The notes beneath the pieces are model-generated. The model worked only from the letters and a program-made list of their open reading frames with translations, ran no database searches and had not been told where the DNA came from. A DNA stretch of 64,000 nt, from assembly GCF_000186865.1 (NCBI RefSeq), contig NW_008705564.1:53854-117853 (forward strand), written 5' to 3'. Positions within the stretch are counted from its first letter, which is position 1; each line of letters opens with the position of its first letter. Source of the stretch: Aureococcus anophagefferens. Lineage: Eukaryota > Sar > Pelagophyceae > Pelagomonadales > Pelagomonadaceae. Positions 38,029 to 46,370 of this stretch are shown here, piece by piece. The position numbers were made by a program, and so were the translations under genes.

Positions 38029-38412
38029 TTAGGCCTTGGACTTGGACTTCTTGGGGAGAAGCACGGCGTGGATGTTCGGGAGAACACCGCCCGACGCGAT
38101 CGTGACCGAGCCGAGGAGCTTGTTGAGCTCCTCGTCGTTGCGGACGGCGAGCTGGAGGTGGCGGGGCACGATGCGCGCCTTCTTGTTGTCGCGGGCGGCG
38201 TTGCCCGCGAGCTCGAGGATCTCCGCGCAGAGGTACTCGAGGACCGCGCCCATGTAGACGCCGGCGCCGACGCCGACGCGGCCGGCGTACTTGCCCTTCT
38301 TCAGGAAGCGGTTGAGGCGCGCGACCGGGAACTGGAGCCCGGCCTTGGCCGCCTTGGAGGTGCCGGCCTTGCCGGACTTCTTGCCGCGTCCACCCTTTCC
38401 TTTGCCAGACAT
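38029..38412 (-). CDS. H2A: Histone H2A, copy 1
   Basis: A 127-aa core histone. It has the basic N-tail [16 protein letters not shown], the H2A signature [14 protein letters not shown], the acidic-patch helix [14 protein letters not shown], the docking segment and the [21 protein letters not shown] tail. The C-terminus KKSKSKA lacks an SQ(E/D) phosphorylation motif, so it is not H2A.X type; H2A.Z features are also absent. It is divergent from H2B copy 1 over a 333-bp shared promoter. It differs from H2A copy 2 mainly in the N-tail and at the C-terminus. Confidence 0.98.
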   Translation of the reverse strand: MSGKGKGGRGKKSGKAGTSKAAKAGLQFPVARLNRFLKKGKYAGRVGVGAGVYMGAVLEYLCAEILELAGNAARDNKKARIVPRHLQLAVRNDEELNKLLGSVTIASGGVLPNIHAVLLPKKSKSKA

Positions 38413-38745
38413 GATGTGATGTGTGTTGTACCTGGGGCGGGGGGACGGTGAGCGAAGGCGTGCGGGGGGCGCGAGGGGGCGCGCGGCGGGCGGCGAACGG
38501 ACGCGGGTCGGCACGAGTTGGTTCGTAAACTGAGAGACGACCAAAATCGCCTCCGGCCGACCGGCTCGCTCCGCACCGGAAGTACAAAAATCTTTTCGTC
38601 CGACCAATCGTCAAGCCGGATTTCAAAAGGTTGACGTCAATTTGACCTTTTTATCGGCTCGCTGCTTCGGAAGTACAAAAATCTTTTGTCCTCCGAGGCG
38701 ATTTTGGGTTCTCTCAGCTTTGCAAACCACACGCAAATCATCAAA
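38413..38745. promoter_or_regulatory. Bidirectional H2A/H2B promoter 1
   Basis: A shared promoter with a CCAATC box at 38604-38609 (read on +). The direct repeat CGGAAGTACAAAAATCTTTT occurs twice (about 38577 and 38669). An inverted pair, CTGAGAGACGACCAAAATCGCC (left) and GGCGATTTTGGGTTCTCTCAG (right), makes the outer parts symmetric with respect to the two genes. Confidence 0.75.
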
Positions 38746-39093
38746 ATGGCCAAGACTCCCTCCAAGAAATCCGCCAAGGCGCCCAAGAAGGCCGCCGGCG
38801 GCAAGAAGAAGAAGACGCGCGTCGAGTCGTACTCCACGTACATCTACCGCGTGCTCAAGCAGGTGCACCCCGACACGGGCATCTCCAAGAAGGGCATGTC
38901 GATCATGAACTCGTTCATCAACGACATCTTCGAGCGCATCGCCCTCGAGGCCTCCAAGCTCTGCCGCTTCTCCAAGAAGGCGACGCTCTCCTCCCGCGAG
39001 ATCCAGACCGCGGTCCGCCTCATGCTCCCCGGCGAGCTCTCCAAGCACGCCGTCTCCGAGGGCACCAAGGCCGTCACCAAGTTCTCGTCCTAA
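38746..39093 (+). CDS. H2B: Histone H2B, copy 1
   Basis: A 115-aa core histone. It has a Lys-rich N-tail ([18 protein letters not shown]), then [27 protein letters not shown], the [14 protein letters not shown] helix, [19 protein letters not shown] and the C-terminal [12 protein letters not shown] with the ubiquitin-acceptor lysine. The protein is the same as copy 2 (45548-45898) apart from one extra Ser at the end of copy 2. At the DNA level the two coding regions are almost identical, while the promoters differ. Confidence 0.98.
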   Translation: MAKTPSKKSAKAPKKAAGGKKKKTRVESYSTYIYRVLKQVHPDTGISKKGMSIMNSFINDIFERIALEASKLCRFSKKATLSSREIQTAVRLMLPGELSKHAVSEGTKAVTKFSS

Positions 39094-39173
39094 GCGCGAA
39101 CTCGGCGACCGCGACCGTCGCCCCTCCTCGGGGGAGCGACGCCGTCGCGTCGGTCACCACCCACAACCACACC

Positions 39174-39189
39174 GGTGTTTTCGAACACC
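39174..39189 (+). promoter_or_regulatory. Histone 3'-end stem-loop (H2B copy 1)
   Basis: GGTGTTTTCGAACACC, 81 nt after the stop, followed by ACCCTCTCGACGGAAGA. Identical 16-mer to the other five histone genes. Confidence 0.9.
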
Positions 39190-39591
39190 ACCCTCTCGAC
39201 GGAAGACTTCGCGACCGCTCGACGCGCTCGCGACGGCCCAGGCGGGGCGTCGGCGACGCGCGCGCGCCCCCCGCGCCCCGAGAGGAGGTGCGGTCCATCG
39301 CGTTCGCCGCGCGAACGCGTCCGGTCGCCGCGCGGCCGGGGCGACGCGTTCGGGCGGGGGTTCGCCGACTTGTTCGCGTCGACTGCGACTCCGCCGCCAT
39401 ACGCGCTCCACCTCCCCTTCTCTTCTTCCCTTCCGCTCCCGTATCAATTTAAAACACTTCATGTCTATGTCGCACGCTTACGCACCGATGCGTCGAGCGC
39501 TCCAGGTCGGGACCGCGTCTAGGACGTCGTCGGGTCGTCGCCTCACGCGTCGCGCATCAATGAGAGACGTATCATCCGCGCCGCTAGGGGC
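39190..39591. other. Intergenic region between H2B and TDP1
   Basis: Apart from the purine-rich element after the stem-loop, nothing was recognised. It contains a pyrimidine-rich stretch and an AT-rich tract near 39440-39470. Confidence 0.5.
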
Positions 39592-41355
39592 CTAGACGAG
39601 CGTCGCGCGCACGCCCGACGCGTCGCCGTTGATGCGGTCGCGCGCGGCGACGGCGTGCTCGCGCGCGTCGAAGGGCACGCGGCAGCGGCTGCCGACGGGC
39701 TGCGGGACGCGGCCGAGGCGGACGCTCGCGTCGTGGCCGTGGCAGAGGTCCTTGACCTGCTTCCAGTCCATCTCCCCCACCCCCTCGAGGTCGAGCGCGG
39801 CCGAGTCATTCTGGTCTCTGGGTCGACTCACCTGGACGGTGCGCTCTCGCGCGGCCTCGCCGCGGCGTCCGCCCGGGCCGCCGCGCTCCCGCCTCGGGAG
39901 CCAGGCGTCGTCGGGGCTCAGGGCCTCGAAGGCGCCCGCCCCGCGCGGCTCGCCGTCCGCGCCGAGGACGGCGAAGGGGAGCGGCAGGCTCCCGAGCTGG
40001 ACGTTCGTGAGGACGACGCCGAGCTGGAAGCCGCCGCGGCGCCACCCCGGAGCCGAGAGGTTCGCGCTGCCGACGTAGACGAAGCCGCGGCCGCCGCGGC
40101 CCGCGCGCGCGACGAGCTTCGCGTGCGACGGCTCGTGGCCCGGCGCCCCGTCCGGCCGCGCCGCGACGAAGCGGACGAGCGCGGCGCCGCGCTTCTCGGC
40201 GACGCCGACGAGGCCGCCGCGCGTCGCCGCGTAGGCGCCCCCGAGCCGCGGGGCGTCGCCGCGGCGCGGCCAGTGCACGAGCGCGACGTCGCAGTCGTCG
40301 GCCTTGAGCCGGAGCGCCTCCGTCGCCGGGCTCGCGCCGTGGAACGACGAGTAGCAGTGCGTCGGGTCCGCCGCGTCGAACGCGCCGGCCATGCGCGCCG
40401 CGACGACGGCCTTGAGCCGCTTCGCGCCGATGGCCTCGCCCGGGGACAGGGCGTCGACGCCCCGCGTCGCCTCGGCGACGGCGCGCGCGAACTCCGAGGG
40501 CACGACGGGCACGAGGTGCGCGTCGTCGCCGGGGTCGACGTCGAACTCGCCGAGGAGCCGCGCGGCCCAGGCGTCGCCCGCGGCCGGGTCCTTGGACAGG
40601 AGGATCCTCACGTAGGCCGCGAGGGTCTCGGCGAACGCCGACGGCGCCGCGGCCCGCCGCGCCGGCGGGAAGTCGCGGACCCACGCGAGCTGCCCCGTCT
40701 TCCCCCAGTCGCCGTCGTGGAAGTTCGCCGTGCCGACGCTGACGCGGAGGCCGCCGCCGGCGAGCGTCGCGACCATCAACTTGGCGTGGGCCGTCGCCTT
40801 CGCGTAGTCCGCCTCCGGCGCCGCGACGACGGCGTCGCGCGCGCCGACGTCGCCGCGGAGCGCCTCGCCGTCGACGACGACGACGACCCGCGCGTCCCGG
40901 GGCGCGTGCGCGCGCAGGAACTTCTTCGTCTGCCGGGCCGCGTTCGTGCCGAACGTCGTGACGAGCGCGCTCGTCACGCCCGCGAAGAGCTCCCGCGGCG
41001 CGAGGTCGGCGGCCGACGCCGGACGCGAACTCCGCTCCAGCGCGTTGGCGTAGACGCGGTGCGACTCCGCGAAGCTTCGGGCCCGCGCGGCGGGAGGCGC
41101 GCGGGGCGCCGCCGCGTCGTCTTCGTCGTCGTCGAGTTCGACGGCGTTCGACGAGCAGCGCTCGCGAGCGGCGCCCGTCTCGTCGTCGTCGACGTCGATG
41201 TCGATGGCATTCGACGGGGAGCGCCCGCGAGCGGCGGCCGTCTGTTTCTCGTCGTCGCTGCTGCTGTCGTCCAGGAGGCCTCGCTTCCGGCGCTTCTTCG
41301 GCGGCTCGGGTGCCTCGTCGTCGGAGCTCTCTTCCCAGAAGGGCTTCGTGACCAT
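39592..41355 (-). CDS. TDP1: Tyrosyl-DNA phosphodiesterase 1
   Basis: A 587-aa protein starting at the ATG at 41355. The N-terminal 110 residues are acidic and basic low complexity with a nuclear localisation signal (PPKKRRKR), Ser/Asp runs and two short repeats with NAIDID/NAVELD cores that resemble SUMO-interacting motifs. The two HKD half-sites are visible: HAKLMVATL (about residue 188), followed by NFHDGDWGKTGQLAWVRDFPP, and HAKLVARAG (about residue 409), followed by VYVGSANLSAPGW. These and the LGVVLTN strand match TDP1, which removes trapped topoisomerase I peptides from DNA 3' ends. The C-terminal 80 residues (FDAREHAVAARDRING) are an extra domain-like tail of unknown role. The gene sits inside the histone cluster. 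Confidence 0.9.
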   Translation of the reverse strand: MVTKPFWEESSDDEAPEPPKKRRKRGLLDDSSSDDEKQTAAARGRSPSNAIDIDVDDDETGAARERCSSNAVELDDDEDDAAAPRAPPAARARSFAESHRVYANALERSSRPASAADLAPRELFAGVTSALVTTFGTNAARQTKKFLRAHAPRDARVVVVVDGEALRGDVGARDAVVAAPEADYAKATAHAKLMVATLAGGGLRVSVGTANFHDGDWGKTGQLAWVRDFPPARRAAAPSAFAETLAAYVRILLSKDPAAGDAWAARLLGEFDVDPGDDAHLVPVVPSEFARAVAEATRGVDALSPGEAIGAKRLKAVVAARMAGAFDAADPTHCYSSFHGASPATEALRLKADDCDVALVHWPRRGDAPRLGGAYAATRGGLVGVAEKRGAALVRFVAARPDGAPGHEPSHAKLVARAGRGGRGFVYVGSANLSAPGWRRGGFQLGVVLTNVQLGSLPLPFAVLGADGEPRGAGAFEALSPDDAWLPRRERGGPGGRRGEAARERTVQVSRPRDQNDSAALDLEGVGEMDWKQVKDLCHGHDASVRLGRVPQPVGSRCRVPFDAREHAVAARDRINGDASGVRATLV

Positions 41356-42091
41356 GGCGACGCAGCGGACTGGGTCGGGCCACTGCGCGAACGAGAGCTC
41401 GTCGCGGCGCGCGGGTCTGGGCGCTGCCACGCTGCCGGAGAGCTCCGCACGAGTCGATCTCCACAAGCTTCACCGCGACTTCACCTCGCCGGCTCCATCG
41501 ACCCCCAGGCAGGCCATGCGCTCCCTCCGGTGGTTCGCCGCTGCGCTGCGCGCCTCGCCGCCGCCGCGTCGTGCGTCGGGTCTTGGCCGCCGATCCGCGA
41601 CCGCGCGTCGAGCACGAGCGACTCGGACTCGGAGGCGCGGTCCAGCGCGCGGTCCAGCGCGCGGTCCAGCGCGTTCCGCCGCGACGCGCAGTGGCACCTC
41701 AAGTACAGCGCCTCCTTCTGCGGCGCCGCGGCGGCGGCGCCGCCCGCGGAGGCCGCCTGGCCCGTGGTCTGCACGCCGTCGTCGTGCTACCCATATCTAC
41801 TACAGTGGGCATAGGGGACGTGTAGAGAGTCATAGTTTAGTTCCGCATGAACGAGGGGGGGAGCGTCTAGTGTAAAGCTTACTGTAGGCAGGAGGGGCGC
41901 GCGCGCGACGGGCGCTTGAGACGGGCGCGCGGAACGCGAAGAGCGCGCGAGCGAGGGCCGAGCGAGCGAGGCGGGCGCGCGGTCCGCGGGGCGAGCGAAA
42001 CAGTCCGCGAGGCGGTCCGCCGAGGCCTCTCCCGGAGAGAGGTGTGTCTCGACATCGCATGCTTCAAGCACATCTCTTCTGTCCAAAGGGT
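41356..42091. other. Intergenic region between TDP1 and H3
   Basis: No gene with an ATG and recognisable protein was found. A minus frame at 41481-41774 has good-looking codons but no ATG. There is a 12-bp tandem repeat at 41635-41670. The right part (41890-42020) is G/C/A-rich simple sequence. Confidence 0.5.
41635..41670. repeat. 12-bp tandem repeat, three copies
   Basis: GCGCGGTCCAGC repeated three times without mismatch. Confidence 0.95.
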
Positions 42092-42107
42092 GGTGTTCGA
42101 AAACACC
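42092..42107 (-). promoter_or_regulatory. Histone 3'-end stem-loop (H3)
   Basis: The transcript reads GGTGTTTTCGAACACC, 65 nt after the H3 stop, followed by ACCCTTTGGACAGAAGA. Confidence 0.9.
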
Positions 42108-42172
42108 GGTTGTGGTTTGGGGCGGTCGTCGCCGCCGAGCGACGCGCGGCGGCGGGGCGACCAGGACGACGC

Positions 42173-43132
<960 letters not shown>

Positions 43133-43206
43133 ATCTTCCCGCCGAGCCCGGGCGCCTCGACACCAAGACCAAGACCCGCCGGGCCGCCCACTCACACAAC
43201 CACACC

Positions 43207-43222
43207 GGTGTTTTCGAACACC
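43207..43222 (+). promoter_or_regulatory. Histone 3'-end stem-loop (H4)
   Basis: GGTGTTTTCGAACACC, 75 nt after the stop, followed by ACCCTTTCGGAGGAAGA. Confidence 0.9.
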
Positions 43223-43534
43223 ACCCTTTCGGAGGAAGACTTTCGCGGACCGCGGCCGGCGCTTCGAACATTCGCTCGCGGCGCGCCTCGCGCTTCGCGC
43301 TCGTTCGATCGACGGGGCCGCGCCGCTCGCGGGGTTCGAAGTCGGGGGCGTTAAGAACTAAGCCATAGTGCGCTGGTAGGAGGTTAGGGAGAGCTAGGAG
43401 GCATGCTCGTCGTCGCCATCGGCACGTTCCTCAAGCTGCTCGCGACGGTCGCGGCCGCGGGCCGCCGCCGCCGCCGGGCGCGGCATACGCGCCCATCCCC
43501 GCGGGCGACGACGGGGACGCTTAAAGAGCGCGGC
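43223..43534. other. Intergenic region between H4 and the ankyrin gene
   Basis: Contains an ATG-led hydrophobic stretch at 43403 (MLVVAIGTFLKLLATVAAA). A different frame ends AYAPIPAGDDGDA before a TAA at 43522-43524. This could be a shifted relic of a small membrane-protein gene; it is too short to call. Confidence 0.35.
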
Positions 43535-44206
43535 CTAGAAGTCGGGGCGGAAGGCGAGGACGCGGGGGAAGACGGCGTTGGGGAGCTCGACGAAGACGCG
43601 CTCGTAGAGGCGCTCGCTGGACTCGGCGACGGCGCCGGGCGCGCGGAGCTCGCGGCGGAGCTCGAGGAACGGCGCGTCGCAGTAGGGGCGCCAGCCGCCC
43701 GCCGCGCGGACCGCGGCGAGGAGGTCGGCCGTGGCCGTGCGGCCGCGGTGTCGCACGAGGGCCTCGGGGTCGTCGCCGGAGTTGTTGCGCACGTCGAGCG
43801 ACGCGCCGCGGCTCAGGAGGAGCTTGCACATGTTGGTGTGTCCTCCCATGGCGGCAGCCCGGTGCAGAGCGGTGTTTCCGTAGCGGTTGCGATCGTCGAC
43901 TCGCGCGCCCGCGTCGAGCAGGAGGACCGCCGCATCGCAATGGCCGCGATAAGCGGCGTCGTGCAGTGGCGTCTCACCAGCTCTGGGCCAGCCAACGTTG
44001 ACGTCGGCGCCCTGCTCGAGGAGCCACGTGATGGCCGCGCACAAGCCCTTCCGCGCTGCGTAATACAGGCGCGTTTCTCCACCTGCATTCTCCTCGATGC
44101 GCACGCCGTCGCCGTCGATCGTCACAGCAACGAGCGCATCGACGCTGCGACCCGAGGCAACCTGGCGCTGCGCCTCCTCGAGGAACGAGCGCTCGCGGGC
44201 GTCCAT
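43535..44206 (-). CDS. Ankyrin-repeat protein
   Basis: A 223-aa protein from the ATG at 44206. Four ankyrin repeats run from about residue 30 to 150 (TRLYYAARKGLCAAITWLLEQGADVN, TPLHDAAYRGHCDAAVLLLDAGARVD, TALHRAAAMGGHTNMCKLLLSRGASLD, then DDPEALVRHRGRTATADLL). The C-terminal segment (AVRAAGGWRPY...RVLAFRPDF) is shared in layout with the ankyrin protein at 22960-23715. It lies between histone pairs and has somewhat lower GC than the histones. Function unknown. Confidence 0.8.
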   Translation of the reverse strand: MDARERSFLEEAQRQVASGRSVDALVAVTIDGDGVRIEENAGGETRLYYAARKGLCAAITWLLEQGADVNVGWPRAGETPLHDAAYRGHCDAAVLLLDAGARVDDRNRYGNTALHRAAAMGGHTNMCKLLLSRGASLDVRNNSGDDPEALVRHRGRTATADLLAAVRAAGGWRPYCDAPFLELRRELRAPGAVAESSERLYERVFVELPNAVFPRVLAFRPDF

Positions 44207-44319
44207 CTCGAGGGCCTTGACCTGCGACGTCCCCGGGGCTGCTGCGCGGCAAACAAATGAACACGTTGAACCCCTCGGGCCGCCAAGCCAAGTGCCAAAA
44301 TAAGTGCCAAGCCAGTACT

Positions 44320-44796
44320 TTACAGGTCCCCCCTCGCTTCGAGGAGCTCGAGGACGCCGAGGGCGTCGTGGCGGCGCTGCGCGTCGGCGACGTCGAGGTC
44401 GCCCGCGGCGTCGTAGAGCCGCCGGACCTGGCGGATGTTGAGCTCGCACTCGCGGACGGGGTCCTCGTTGCGCGGGAACGTGTCGAAGTAGACGTGGCCG
44501 GCGAAGCGGGCCCTGCGGAGCCAGTAGACGACCTCGCGCGCGGCGAGCGCGTGCACGAATTGTCGGAATTTAGACGAATTTAGACGAGGCCCCTCTGAAC
44601 TCGTCGAGTCAGACGAGGGGGTGTCCTTACGCTCAGTAGAGGGATCGCGGGCGCTGCGCCAGAACTGGATGACGTGGCCGAAGACCTCCTGCGGGATCGA
44701 GGCGGGCGCGCTGCGGAGGGACGCGCTGCGCTCGGTCTCGCGCGGGAAGAGGAGCGTCTCGGAACTGGAGCAGTAGCGGACAGAGGAACCAGCGAA
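44320..44796 (-). pseudogene. Gene remnant or unidentified ORF lacking an ATG
   Basis: An open frame of about 158 codons with coding-like composition (SIPQEVFGHVIQFWRSARD; later REVVYWLRRARFAGHVYFDTF and RRLYDAAGDLDVADAQRR). The frame has no in-frame ATG; its 5' end runs into the 3' flank of H2A copy 2, just past the stem-loop. An in-frame GTAAGGA could be a splice donor. The EVFGHVIQFWR string looks F-box-like, but that is weak. It is best seen as a truncated gene, perhaps cut when the histone pair inserted. Confidence 0.4.
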
Positions 44797-44821
44797 CAAG
44801 GAGAGTCTTCGAAGAAAGGGT

Positions 44822-44837
44822 GGTGTTCGAAAACACC
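44822..44837 (-). promoter_or_regulatory. Histone 3'-end stem-loop (H2A copy 2)
   Basis: The transcript reads GGTGTTTTCGAACACC, 101 nt after the stop, followed by ACCCTTTCTTCGAAGA. Confidence 0.9.
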
Positions 44838-44938
44838 GGTGGGGTTTGTGCGAGTGGCGCCGCGGCGCCGGCCGTGCGCGCGACTTATCGGACGATCGAG
44901 CGCGAGCCGTTCGACCGGGCCGCGACGAGCGTGGTCGC

Positions 44939-45337
44939 TTAGGCCGAGGCCTTGGACTTGCTCTTCTTGGGGAGGAGCACGGCGTGGATGTTCGGGAGCA
45001 CGCCGCCGGACGCGATCGTGACCGTGCCGAGGAGCTTGTTGAGCTCCTCGTCGTTGCGGACCGCGAGCTGGATGTGGCGCGGGATGATGCGCGCCTTCTT
45101 GTTGTCGCGCGCGGCGTTGCCCGCGAGCTCGAGGATCTCGGCGCAGAGGTACTCGAGGACGGCGCCCATGTAGACGCCGGCGCCGACGCCGACGCGCGTC
45201 GCGTACTTGCCCTTCTTGAGGAAGCGGTTCAGGCGCGCGACCGGGAACTGGAGCCCGGCCTTGGCCGCCTTGGAGGTGCCCTTGCCACCGGCACCGGTCT
45301 TGCCCTTGCCGCGGCCGCCCTTTCCTTTGCCAGACAT
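44939..45337 (-). CDS. H2A: Histone H2A, copy 2
   Basis: A 132-aa H2A. The N-tail has an insertion relative to copy 1 ([19 protein letters not shown]). The core has a few changes (KYATRVGVG versus [16 protein letters not shown] versus IVPRHLQ, GTVTIA versus GSVTIA), and the tail ends KSKASA. No SQ motif. It is divergent from H2B copy 2 over a 210-bp promoter. The changes are more than silent, so the two H2A copies are distinct isoforms, unlike the two H2B copies. Confidence 0.98.
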   Translation of the reverse strand: MSGKGKGGRGKGKTGAGGKGTSKAAKAGLQFPVARLNRFLKKGKYATRVGVGAGVYMGAVLEYLCAEILELAGNAARDNKKARIIPRHIQLAVRNDEELNKLLGTVTIASGGVLPNIHAVLLPKKSKSKASA

Positions 45338-45547
45338 GATTCGAGTGTGTGTGTGTGTGTGTGTTTGGGATGTGCTGAGGAGAGCGCTCGACGCCGAGAC
45401 GGACTTGGGATTCCGGGGCGGAAGCGCGCCGGGTAACGGCGTCCGACCAATCAGAAACGCGGGCTGGCTCGCTCGCGCCCCGGAAAAACAAGAGCTCGGC
45501 GCCGCGGTTGGACGTCCTCAGCAAAACCAAACACACTCGCAATCACC
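45338..45547. promoter_or_regulatory. Bidirectional H2A/H2B promoter 2
   Basis: A CCAATCAG box lies at 45447-45454. Outer inverted elements GCTGAGGA (left, near 45372) and TCCTCAGC (right, near 45516) flank it. A (GT)n microsatellite occupies 45344-45364 in the H2A leader. Confidence 0.7.
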
Positions 45548-45898
45548 ATGGCCAAGACTCCCTCCAAGAAATCCGCCAAGGCGCCCAAGAAGGCCGCCGG
45601 CGGCAAGAAGAAGAAGACGCGCGTCGAGTCGTACTCCACGTACATCTACCGCGTGCTCAAGCAGGTGCACCCCGACACGGGCATCTCCAAGAAGGGCATG
45701 TCGATCATGAACTCGTTCATCAACGACATCTTCGAGCGCATCGCCCTCGAGGCCTCCAAGCTCTGCCGCTTCTCCAAGAAGGCGACGCTCTCGTCCCGCG
45801 AGATCCAGACCGCGGTCCGCCTCATGCTCCCCGGCGAGCTCTCGAAGCACGCCGTCTCCGAGGGCACCAAGGCCGTCACCAAGTTCTCCAGCTCCTAG
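45548..45898 (+). CDS. H2B: Histone H2B, copy 2
   Basis: A 116-aa H2B identical in protein to copy 1 apart from an added C-terminal Ser. Only scattered synonymous differences separate the two coding regions, while the flanks are unrelated except for the stem-loop, which suggests recent duplication or gene conversion limited to the coding region. Confidence 0.98.
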   Translation: MAKTPSKKSAKAPKKAAGGKKKKTRVESYSTYIYRVLKQVHPDTGISKKGMSIMNSFINDIFERIALEASKLCRFSKKATLSSREIQTAVRLMLPGELSKHAVSEGTKAVTKFSSS

Positions 45899-45943
45899 AG
45901 CGCGGATCTGACCTCGACGCTGCCACCAGCACACATCCACACC

Positions 45944-45959
45944 GGTGTTTTCGAACACC
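45944..45959 (+). promoter_or_regulatory. Histone 3'-end stem-loop (H2B copy 2)
   Basis: GGTGTTTTCGAACACC, 46 nt after the stop, followed by ACCCTTTCGAGGAAGA. Confidence 0.9.
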
Positions 45960-46016
45960 ACCCTTTCGAGGAAGAATCTGCGGAAACGCGGGCGCCGCGG
46001 AGCCGCGGAGCGACGC

Positions 46017-46103
46017 GCTTCCCTTCGTTCGACGCCTCGCGCCGCGCTTCCCTTCGTTCGACGCCTCGCGCCGCGCTTCCCTTCGTTCGACGCCTCGCGC
46101 CGC
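46017..46103. repeat. 29-bp tandem repeat, three copies
   Basis: Three perfect units starting GCTTCCCTTCGTTCGACGCC at 46017, 46046 and 46075, located after the H2B stem-loop in non-coding sequence. Confidence 0.95.
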
Positions 46104-46370
46104 GCTCGTCGACTGCTCTGGCGCGCGCGCCCGCCGCCCCCCTTCGAGTTGTAAGCACCGTAGTTATCACACAACCCCTGCGGTCCAGCGTCGTCGGCGC
46201 GTACAGGCCCAGCGACGCCTCCGGGCAGTTCATGTCACCACGCCTCCGCCTCCCCCCCAAAAGAACCACACTCACTAACCTTACAGCAGCTTCGAGATCG
46301 ACCCCCGGTGCTTCATCAAGTTGCCCGTGAGCATCTTGTCGATCTCGAGAAGCGGCAGAACCACCCCCCT

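Noticed and set aside
41481..41774. Minus-strand frame of 97 codons after TDP1
   Set aside because: Begins with GTG, has no upstream ATG, and includes a 12-bp tandem repeat; no recognisable domain.
43315..43345. GGTTCGAA near 43335 as a possible tRNA B box
   Set aside because: No A box at the right distance and no cloverleaf can be drawn; no tRNA or rRNA gene was found anywhere in the window by eye.
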